Assembly: GCA_043806315.1 (NCBI GenBank)
Contig: JAZDHF010000010.1
Span: 1 to 10,627 of the forward strand
Direction of reading: 5' to 3'
From: SBAX01 sp043806315
GTDB taxonomy: Bacteria > Planctomycetota > Phycisphaerae > UBA1845
Length of the DNA stretch: 10,627 bases
The notes under the pieces: model-generated
Told to the model about the DNA's origin: nothing
The model's database searches: none
Seen by the model: only the letters and a program-made list of their open reading frames with translations
Part shown: piece after piece, positions 6,123 through 10,627 of the stretch
Layout: each line of letters opens with the position of its first letter
Numbering within the stretch: position 1 is the first letter of the stretch
Made by a program: the position numbers and the translations under genes

Positions 6123-6602
6123 GAAGGTTGAAGGGTCGTCGAGTAGCAGTTTAGGCGCGAACTGATCGAGCAGGGCCTGGAATTCCGGGGAGAGCGGCTT
6201 CGTTCGACGACGTGGATCCTTCGCCCCGCGGTATTTGGATTCCCGAAGATATCGGATCAGATTGGCCAGCATGGCGCTGATGCGCCGACATTCGTCATTC
6301 ATACGGTCGAACGTCGCCTGCTCGATGTATTGCTGATCGCAGGAGATCAAGAGCTGTGCCCGAACTTCGCCGCACGAACCTTTCGCGATGTAAAGAAACT
6401 GGATCAGTTCCGGATTGCCTCCCCGCTCGAACCCTTCGGCAATGTTGGAGACGACGGAGACCGCGGCCCGTCGGACCTGGTCGACCAGTCCCTGATCGCC
6501 GGAGAAGCTCCCATTCCGCGTAACCTGATAGACTTCCTTGGCCAACCCGCGCGCTTTCTGGTACACGGCCAGGTCCTCAAAGTTCCGAACCCTCTCTTTC
6601 AC
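6120..6602 (-). CDS. Four-helix bundle protein (23S rRNA IVP/S23 family, TIGR02436-like)
   Basis: A 160-residue protein when started at GTG 6602, which gives MKERVRNFEDLAVYQKARGL, the usual family N-terminus; a TTG at 6617 is possible but lies inside the flanking repeat. Family hallmarks are RRAAVSVVSNIAEGFERGG (residues 44-62) and FLYIAKGSCGEVRAQLL (69-85). IVP proteins form pentameric four-helix bundles, are classically encoded in intervening sequences of 23S rRNA genes, and are related to the Avd protein of diversity-generating retroelements; their biochemical role is unclear. No rRNA or reverse transcriptase is seen here. The gene sits inside 14-bp inverted repeats (6124-6137 and 6608-6621). 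The left repeat encodes the last residues (DPSTF) and the TAA stop, and the right one places AAGGG about 7 bases before the GTG. A 30-residue basic C-terminal extension follows the bundle. Confidence 0.85.
   Translation of the reverse strand: MKERVRNFEDLAVYQKARGLAKEVYQVTRNGSFSGDQGLVDQVRRAAVSVVSNIAEGFERGGNPELIQFLYIAKGSCGEVRAQLLISCDQQYIEQATFDRMNDECRRISAMLANLIRYLRESKYRGAKDPRRRTKPLSPEFQALLDQFAPKLLLDDPSTF
6124..6137. repeat. Left 14-bp inverted repeat of the IVP unit
   Basis: AAGGTTGAAGGGTC is the exact reverse complement of 6608-6621, facing inward. It overlaps the 3' end of the IVP reading frame. Confidence 0.8.
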
Positions 6603-6607
6603 GTCTT

Positions 6608-6649
6608 GACCCTTCAACCTTTAACCTTGCAACCCTACAACCCTGAAAC
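6608..6649. repeat. Right inverted repeat and TTCAACC/CAACCCT cluster at the IVP unit
   Basis: GACCCTTCAACCTT (6608-6621) is the perfect partner of the left repeat. It is followed by further degenerate copies, TTAACCTTGCAACC and CTACAACCCTGAAAC, which mirror the words in the 6036-6122 cluster. On the minus strand this stretch would be the IVP leader. Confidence 0.75.
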
Positions 6650-6678
6650 TCGTCATCTTCTCTCACACGAACGATCGA

Positions 6679-6693
6679 GCGTTCGGAGAACGC
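6679..6693. repeat. TAGGGTGC-type hairpin after the SPFH-propeller gene
   Basis: GCGTTC (6679-6684) pairs perfectly with GAACGC (6688-6693) around GGA. Read on the minus strand the element begins TAGGGTGCGTTC, and a related TAGGGTGCATC element occurs at 9973-9990. It lies 12 bp beyond the stop of the SPFH-propeller gene and could help end that transcript, but it has no U-tract. Confidence 0.5.
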
Positions 6694-6704
6694 ACCCTAC
6701 ATGG

Positions 6705-8564
6705 CTATACCGCGGGTACGAGGCAGACGTCCTGTACGCTTCGGCCGGTGAGGCTGGCGAGGGCGATGGTGGCGAAGGGTCTCTCGGGGTTGCCCGGCTT
6801 CCAGCAGATCAAGCGGTCGCGCAGCTCCGTCGTGGCGACGATCAGGTCGGGCGCTACTTCGACACGACGCAAGGTCTGACCGCCGGCCTCGTAGTTGCAT
6901 TCGAAGCTGTCGCCAAGCACCTTCGCGTGAACACGATGGGAGGTGTCGGTGAAGATCAACCGTCGCACGCCGTGCGAAGCAAGAACCCAAACGGATTCCG
7001 CCGCCCGTTTTTGGCCGCGATAGAGCATTTCCGGCTCTGTGTCTCGGCCAGCGGGCCAGTGAAGAATGTCGCCGTCGCTGTTGCCCGCGAAGAGCCCGTC
7101 GGCCGTCGGACACAGGGCGGTGATGAGCGAGGCGCTGCCGATGTAAATGTGCCTCGGTCGGTCGGTCGCGTCATCAACCGGCCAACGAATGATCCGATCG
7201 TCGATGGAGCAATACAGGTCGCCATCGAGGGACTCCACATCTCGCACCGCTTTGGCGCCTGCCATCATGGATGCAAACCGGGGCTTGCTCGAGGTCGGCT
7301 CGCCAAGGTCCCACTCGTGGATGCCCAGCTCGGAATGCGTCGCGAAAAGGCGATCGCCGACCGAGACTGCGGCGTTGAACCCACCGCGGACGCGCGACGC
7401 GCCCGAGACGAGGAAGGTCACTTCGGGCGTGCTTCGGTCGATCGGCCAGAAGTAAACGCCCGTCGCCGCGCCGACGAGCAAGCTCCCTCTCCCTTCTAGG
7501 GAGAAGGTTGGGGTGAGGGTCGGGTGCTCGTCTTCCTCGCCTTCACCCCTCACCCTGCCCTCTCCCATTGAGGGGAGAGGGATTTCCTGCGGAAGCGTCC
7601 CCATCTGCACCGACCGGGCCGACCCGGCCTCACCGTCGATTTTCAACCGGCGGCTCGGTGAATCGAGCACCTGCGGGTCGAAAAATAGCAACTCCTCCGC
7701 CGCTGCGACCACGAGCCATTGTGTCCGCGTCGTGGGTTCTTCCGTCGCAAAGAGGGCTTCGTAGAGCTGCCCGCGCTGTCCCTCGGAGAAGGTGCGGAGC
7801 AGGTCGGGCAGCTTCACCTCCGGTGAGGCCGTGGCAAGCTCGTTGAGTCGTGTCAGCAGTGACGCCAGTTGATCGACATGCTCGGCCCGGGCTTTTTGCA
7901 GGGCCTCGTCGAGCTGTCGGGCGGCTTCATGCTCGGCGCGGCGAGCGGCGGCGGTTTGCTGAATTTCTTGAATCTGTCGCAGCGCGGATGACTCGAACCG
8001 CGCCGTCGGGCGGCGTTCCAGGACCAGTCCGGCGGCGAAGCAAGCGGGTTCGACCGCGTCGGCGAGAGCGTTCGATATGGCATCACTCGTTCGAGCATCG
8101 ACCAGCGCCGCGGCATCCTGCTCGGCGGCGAGCCTGGCCAGCCCTGCGTGAAGCGACGGCTGCAAGTACGACGCAAGTCCTTCGGCCTGCGCGACCCGCC
8201 GACTTCCCAGAAGATGCTGTTGAAACGAAAGCATCTCGCCGCGCTCGGGGATGATCGCCAGCCGCGTCTTGACCTCGGCCTTGCAGGCGAAGCCGTCCCG
8301 ACTGGCGAGATTCTCTGCGACGAAGGATACGTCCACCGGCGTGACCCGAACGAACATCACCGCCTGGGCGTCGTCGGCGTCCACGCTGCCGCCGGGACGG
8401 ACAACTTCGTAGTCGCCGGTCGTGCGCGAAATCAGCGCCGCCCATTGGATCGGCAAATCGAGCGACCGCTTGAGCAATCCGAAAAGTTCCGACGCGGGAA
8501 CGTGCAGCGCGACGTTGTCCGTACGCTGGAAGAAGGATTGCGGATCGAACTTGGCTGCGATCAT
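6705..8564 (-). CDS. SPFH-like domain, coiled coil and beta-propeller protein
   Basis: A 619-residue protein I do not recognise as a named gene. Residues 30-190 resemble an SPFH/band-7 core: strands WAALISR and QAVMFVRVTPVDVSF, the turn SRDGFACKAEVKTRLAI (88-104), then helices with ASYLQPSLHAGLARLA and ISNALADAVEP, leading to GLVLERRPTARFES. Residues 192-245 are Ala/Glu/Gln/Arg-rich and likely coiled coil. From about 280 to the end come WD40/PQQ-like blades with recurring HEWDL, IIRWPVDD, ILHWPAG and LICWKPG strands, each ending a repeat of 40-50 residues. Residues about 326-361 are a repeat-derived insertion inside the propeller. There is no signal peptide or membrane helix, so it is cytoplasmic. 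It follows a Vps4-like AAA gene by 97 bp and is presumably its partner or scaffold. Domain calls are by eye; the propeller is firmer than the SPFH call. Confidence 0.7.
   Translation of the reverse strand: MIAAKFDPQSFFQRTDNVALHVPASELFGLLKRSLDLPIQWAALISRTTGDYEVVRPGGSVDADDAQAVMFVRVTPVDVSFVAENLASRDGFACKAEVKTRLAIIPERGEMLSFQQHLLGSRRVAQAEGLASYLQPSLHAGLARLAAEQDAAALVDARTSDAISNALADAVEPACFAAGLVLERRPTARFESSALRQIQEIQQTAAARRAEHEAARQLDEALQKARAEHVDQLASLLTRLNELATASPEVKLPDLLRTFSEGQRGQLYEALFATEEPTTRTQWLVVAAAEELLFFDPQVLDSPSRRLKIDGEAGSARSVQMGTLPQEIPLPSMGEGRVRGEGEEDEHPTLTPTFSLEGRGSLLVGAATGVYFWPIDRSTPEVTFLVSGASRVRGGFNAAVSVGDRLFATHSELGIHEWDLGEPTSSKPRFASMMAGAKAVRDVESLDGDLYCSIDDRIIRWPVDDATDRPRHIYIGSASLITALCPTADGLFAGNSDGDILHWPAGRDTEPEMLYRGQKRAAESVWVLASHGVRRLIFTDTSHRVHAKVLGDSFECNYEAGGQTLRRVEVAPDLIVATTELRDRLICWKPGNPERPFATIALASLTGRSVQDVCLVPAV
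7485..7520 (+). repeat. CCCTCTCCC-family repeat, copy A, inside the SPFH-propeller gene
   Basis: It begins CCCTCTCCCTTCTAGGGAG and ends GGGGTGAGGGT, aligning along its length with the copy at 163-200. On the coding (minus) strand it reads HPTLTPTFSLEGRG. It does not break the frame. Confidence 0.85.
7543..7581 (-). repeat. CCCTCTCCC-family repeat, copy B, inverted relative to copy A
   Basis: CCCTCTCCC (7558-7566) and GGGAGAGGG (7573-7581) form a perfect 9-bp stem; CACCCCTCACCC precedes it, the reverse complement of the family's GGGTGAGGG tail. On the coding strand it reads IPLPSMGEGRVRGEG. Copies A and B face each other 22 bp apart, so the two together can form a larger imperfect hairpin. 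Confidence 0.85.
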
Positions 8565-8576
8565 GGCGAAAGACCG

Positions 8577-8653
8577 AAGTTCAAAGTTCGAAATCCAAAG
8601 TTCGGAGATATCCCCTCCAACGTGTCTTCTTTGAACTTTGAACTTTGAACTTT
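8577..8653. repeat. AAGTTCAAAGTTC inverted-repeat arms between the AAA and SPFH-propeller genes
   Basis: The left arm (8577-8604) is built from AAGTTC/CAAAGTTC words; the right arm (8629-8653) is a run of CTTTGAA words (three tandem 8-bp CTTTGAAC-type units). The arms are reverse complements, separated by about 24 bp, and fill nearly all of the intergenic gap. On the minus strand this is the leader of the SPFH-propeller gene, so it could act as an mRNA hairpin between the two cistrons. Confidence 0.8.
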
Positions 8654-8658
8654 AGTCC

Positions 8659-9810
8659 TCATTTCCTTCCTTCTACGAACTTCTCGTAGCGGGCCAAATC
8701 CGACGGATGCACGGACGGCGGAGTTTCGCCGATCACCGCGAGGACGTCGGCCTGCGCTATCGGTCGCGCCGCTTTCCCGCCGATCGCCTCCAAAAACGGT
8801 CGTTCGGCGGCCTGTTGGGCGATGCTCTTAATGTCCGCCCCGCTGTACCCTTCCAACCGGTCGCATATCGCCCCGAAGTCCACGTCCTCCGCGATCGGTC
8901 GATCACCGAAGTGGATCTCCAGCAACCGATACCGCGCCGGCGCGTCCGGCAGTCCCACGTACACGAGGGCATCGAGCCGCCCCGGACGTAAAATGGCTTC
9001 GTCGAGCAACCACGGTCTATTGGTCGCTCCAACGAATAATAGCGCGCGATCGGCCTTACGATCAAACCCCTCCAATTCCTGGAGGATTTGCGGCACCACC
9101 CGCTGCATGACCGTTGAACTATCGCTTTGGCGTTTGGGCACCAGGGCCTCGGTTTCGTCGAGGAAGATGACCGAGGTCGGTTCAGCCTTGGCGGCCTCGA
9201 AGAGCTTGCGCACGTTCTGCTCCGCCTCACCCACCCATTTGCTCATCATCTGCGCCGGGCTTACAAGAAAAAACACGGCGTCGATCTCGTGGGCGACGGC
9301 CTTGGCGATCATCGTCTTGCCCGTCCCCGGTGGACCGTACAGCAGAATGCCCCCGCCGACGCCGATGCCGTACTGCTTGGCCAGCTCCGGGTGCTGGAAG
9401 GGGTAGATCATCTTCAGGCGGATTTCCTGCTTGACGTCCTCCAACCCCGCGATGTCGTCGAAACCGATGTCGGGCTTGTCCTTGACGATCCAATCCGCCG
9501 CATCGGCGCCCGACTCGTCCACGCCCGCGCGTTGCTTTGCCCCCTCGGGCCTTCGTCCCTTCGTCCCTCCGTCCCTTCGTCCCTTCCCTCCCCCGTGCAA
9601 CCGATCGCAATCCTTAGCCAGTTCGATAAGTTCGGCCGCAAGCTCCTCGTGCTGACGCCGGGCCTCCGCCGTCTTCGCCGTTTCGGCGAGTTCGATCATG
9701 CACCCGGCCGCATCGGCGAGATACGTCTTGGCCGCCAGGTACTCGCCGTTCTGATACGCGGCGACGCCCTTGGTCTTGAGCCGATCAAATGTCGAAAACG
9801 AAACGCTCAT
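8659..9810 (-). CDS. Classical AAA ATPase with MIT-like N-terminal domain (Vps4-like architecture)
   Basis: A 383-residue protein. Residues 8-71 form three predicted helices with A-Y-x-N-G-E-Y-x-A-A-K and ELIELAKDCDRL, resembling a MIT domain. Residues 73-96 are a Gly/Lys/Arg linker encoded by 8-bp repeats. The AAA core starts at IGFDDIAGLEDVKQEI (115-130); Walker A is GPPGTGKT (159-166), the pore loop is SKWVGE (190-195), as in Vps4 (KWMG), Walker B is VIFLDE (214-219), sensor 1 is GATNRPW (N264), the arginine fingers lie in RPGRLD (275-280), and GYSGADI (321-327) begins the helical lid. There is no protease domain. It probably threads or remodels protein substrates as a hexamer. The partner is inferred to be the SPFH-propeller protein downstream. 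ATG 9810 is preceded by GGGGGGAGG from a repeat, 3 bases upstream. The MIT assignment is by pattern only; the AAA call is certain. Confidence 0.9.
   Translation of the reverse strand: MSVSFSTFDRLKTKGVAAYQNGEYLAAKTYLADAAGCMIELAETAKTAEARRQHEELAAELIELAKDCDRLHGGGKGRRDGGTKGRRPEGAKQRAGVDESGADAADWIVKDKPDIGFDDIAGLEDVKQEIRLKMIYPFQHPELAKQYGIGVGGGILLYGPPGTGKTMIAKAVAHEIDAVFFLVSPAQMMSKWVGEAEQNVRKLFEAAKAEPTSVIFLDETEALVPKRQSDSSTVMQRVVPQILQELEGFDRKADRALLFVGATNRPWLLDEAILRPGRLDALVYVGLPDAPARYRLLEIHFGDRPIAEDVDFGAICDRLEGYSGADIKSIAQQAAERPFLEAIGGKAARPIAQADVLAVIGETPPSVHPSDLARYEKFVEGRK
9551..9582. repeat. 8-bp tandem repeat (CTTCGTCC)4 inside the AAA gene
   Basis: Units are CTTCGTCC, CTTCGTCC, CTCCGTCC and CTTCGTCC, followed by a decayed fifth (9583-9590). 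On the coding strand the unit is GGACGAAG. It encodes the Gly/Arg/Lys linker between the MIT-like and AAA parts. As 8 is not a multiple of 3, gain or loss of one unit shifts the frame. Confidence 0.85.
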
Positions 9811-9816
9811 AAGCCT

Positions 9817-9886
9817 CCCCCCTTCATAAGGGGGGATAAAGGGGGATCGCCTCCCCCCTTTCCAAGGGGGAACTTAGGGGAGTTCC
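9817..9886. repeat. CCCCCCTT/AAGGGGGG palindromic repeat pair at the AAA start
   Basis: CCCCCCTT (9817-9824) and AAGGGGGG (9828-9835) form a perfect 8-bp stem around CAT. A second unit, CCCCCCTTTCCAAGGGGG, lies at about 9853-9870. GGGGGATAAAGGGGGAT-type spacers join them. Repeats of this look are widespread in several bacterial phyla. On the minus strand the end nearest the AAA gene reads GGGGGGAGG and forms its ribosome-binding site. Confidence 0.8.
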
Positions 9887-9941
9887 TCTCCACTCGCCAT
9901 ACTTACTCATTCGTCACCCGCCAAAACTCGTTTCAATCACT

Positions 9942-9960
9942 GTCGGGTCGATGACCCGAC
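9942..9960. repeat. GTCGGGTC hairpin
   Basis: GTCGGGTC (9942-9949) and GACCCGAC (9953-9960) form a perfect 8-bp stem with a 3-base loop. First of a series of short hairpins in this intergenic region. There is no U-tract, so it is not a clear terminator. Confidence 0.7.
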
Positions 9961-9972
9961 CTACTCGACTCA

Positions 9973-9990
9973 TAGGGTGCATCTCGATGC
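9973..9990. repeat. TAGGGTGCATC dyad
   Basis: GCATC (9979-9983) faces GATGC (9986-9990) after TAGGGT. It is a weaker relative of the hairpin at 6679-6693, sharing the leading TAGGGTGC. Confidence 0.5.
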
Positions 9991-10013
9991 CCCTCCCCCG
10001 TCGGACTGGGTGG

Positions 10014-10034
10014 CCCAGGTCCTTTGGACCTGGG
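10014..10034. repeat. CCCAGGTCC hairpin
   Basis: CCCAGGTCC (10014-10022) and GGACCTGGG (10026-10034) form a perfect 9-bp stem with loop TTT. It ends 11 bp before the recombinase remnant's open frame. Confidence 0.7.
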
Positions 10035-10045
10035 GGAGTCGATGA

Positions 10046-10219
10046 TATACGCTCAGCGTCATCCCCACGATCATCGCCCGACACATCGCGGTCGCCCTCA
10101 CCGCCCACGGCGTGCCAACGAAAACCGGCAAGTCTGACCGGTGGACCCATCAGGGCGTGGCGCGGATTCTCAAACGCGAGCACCGCGCCCCGACGGACTT
10201 CCGCGACGCCGCTGCCTGA
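10046..10219 (+). pseudogene. Serine recombinase C-terminal remnant (Recombinase-domain fragment)
   Basis: An open stretch of 57 codons without a start codon, bounded upstream by TGA (10043-10045) and ended by TGA at 10217-10219. It reads IIARHIAVALTAHGVPTKTG then KSDRWTHQGVARILKREHRA. This matches the Recombinase domain (pfam07508-like) pattern I-A-x-x-L-x-x-x-G-V-P-T-x-x-G-x-x-W-x-x-x-x-V-x-x-I-L. The catalytic serine domain and zinc/coiled-coil parts are absent, so it is a fragment left by an old mobile element or phage. The match is short, so confidence is moderate. Confidence 0.55.
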
Positions 10220-10274
10220 GACGGCGACTCTGTCACATCGGGCATGGCTGGGAGACGGATCCCCGCCTTCGGCA

Positions 10275-10627
10275 CTACGGCGTGCACCGTCCGCACTTGT
10301 CGCGGCAGAGCGGAGTACCGCACGTCTCACCCGTTGGACAGTGCACGGCGTCGATGCACGGAGCACCGCTGACGCTGCACGTCTTCACGCACATGGATTC
10401 GGCGCCAAGGCCGGGAAGCGGCGAGCCGGTGCATGTGCCCGCACCTCCCGGACACGGGGTAGCCCCGCAGATCACCAGCGACGGGCACGGACATGGACCG
10501 CCGTACGGATAGGCGAAGCCCTTATACGCGTCCACCACCGCCACAATGTCCGACGCGCTGACGTCCGTGTTGAGTTCCGGCAGGTTCGGTTGAAGCTGCG
10601 AACGGAAGTTCAGTGGAGCGCCCGCCA
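10275..10627 (-). CDS. C-terminal part of a Cys-rich secreted protein (planctomycete-type tail), partial
   Basis: The frame is open from the window edge to TAG at 10275-10277, about 117 codons; the true start is outside. Residues upstream of the tail (PELNTDVSASDIVAVVDAYK then GFAYPYGGPCPCPS) resemble the dockerin-like DIxxVVxAFxGxPYPF element ending many large extracellular planctomycete proteins. The last 75 residues contain 13 cysteines, with motifs CPCPS, MCVKTC, ETCG and LCRDKCGRC, a likely disulfide-rich outside-the-cell domain. No enzyme domain is visible in this fragment. A GTG at 10544 is in frame, but coding clearly continues upstream of it. Assignment of the family is from pattern memory. 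Confidence 0.7.
   Translation of the reverse strand, partial: AGAPLNFRSQLQPNLPELNTDVSASDIVAVVDAYKGFAYPYGGPCPCPSLVICGATPCPGGAGTCTGSPLPGLGAESMCVKTCSVSGAPCIDAVHCPTGETCGTPLCRDKCGRCTP

Noticed and set aside
6330..7499. 389-codon plus-strand open frame crossing the IVP gene and the propeller gene.
   Set aside because: It runs antisense to two well-supported genes and across repeats, without any domain signature.
9914..10366. 150-codon minus-strand frame across the hairpin nest.
   Set aside because: It overlaps three hairpins and the recombinase remnant and shows no recognisable motif; likely chance.

Overview
The window suggests a high-GC bacterium of the Planctomycetota, probably Phycisphaerae-like. 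This is an inference from three things: many short palindromic repeats between and inside genes, a stand-alone four-helix-bundle (23S-IVP type) gene framed by TTCAACC-type repeats, and a Cys-rich C-terminal tail of the kind seen on large secreted planctomycete proteins. There are no rRNA or tRNA genes, no CRISPR array and no intact transposase.

Layout. 1-377 (+): a wrecked aconitase gene, with N-terminal and C-terminal pieces joined directly, a frameshift and a palindromic insertion. 378-563: operator-like dyads and a possible promoter. 564-2882 (+): an XRE regulator overlapping an ImmA/IrrE-type metallopeptidase with an odd HExxxH motif, a DUF433 antitoxin-like protein starting at TTG, a DUF2007 plus zinc-ribbon protein, and a DinB-family protein. 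2883-3093: convergent intergenic region with a strong hairpin. 3094-5904 (-): a three-gene FecBCD/BtuFCD-type ABC importer operon in the order binding protein, ATPase, permease; the permease carries a perfect EF-hand loop. 6040-6650 (-): the IVP-like gene between inverted repeats. 6705-9810 (-): a two-gene unit of a MIT-like plus classical AAA ATPase (Vps4-like layout) followed by an SPFH-like, coiled-coil, beta-propeller protein. 9811-10274: a nest of palindromes and a serine-recombinase remnant. 10275-10627 (-): the C-terminal end of a Cys-rich secreted protein.

How the genes work together. The XRE/ImmA pair looks like a self-regulated repressor/anti-repressor switch. The importer genes would form one periplasmic uptake system for an iron chelate, haem or cobalamin. 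The AAA and SPFH-propeller proteins are the best candidate for an undescribed system: a soluble Vps4-like unfoldase paired with a soluble SPFH scaffold, loosely recalling FtsH with HflKC but with no protease and no membrane segment. A separate theme is repeat invasion: several repeat families occur in 10.6 kb, some lying in reading frames that stay open and some appearing to supply ribosome-binding sites or a stop codon.
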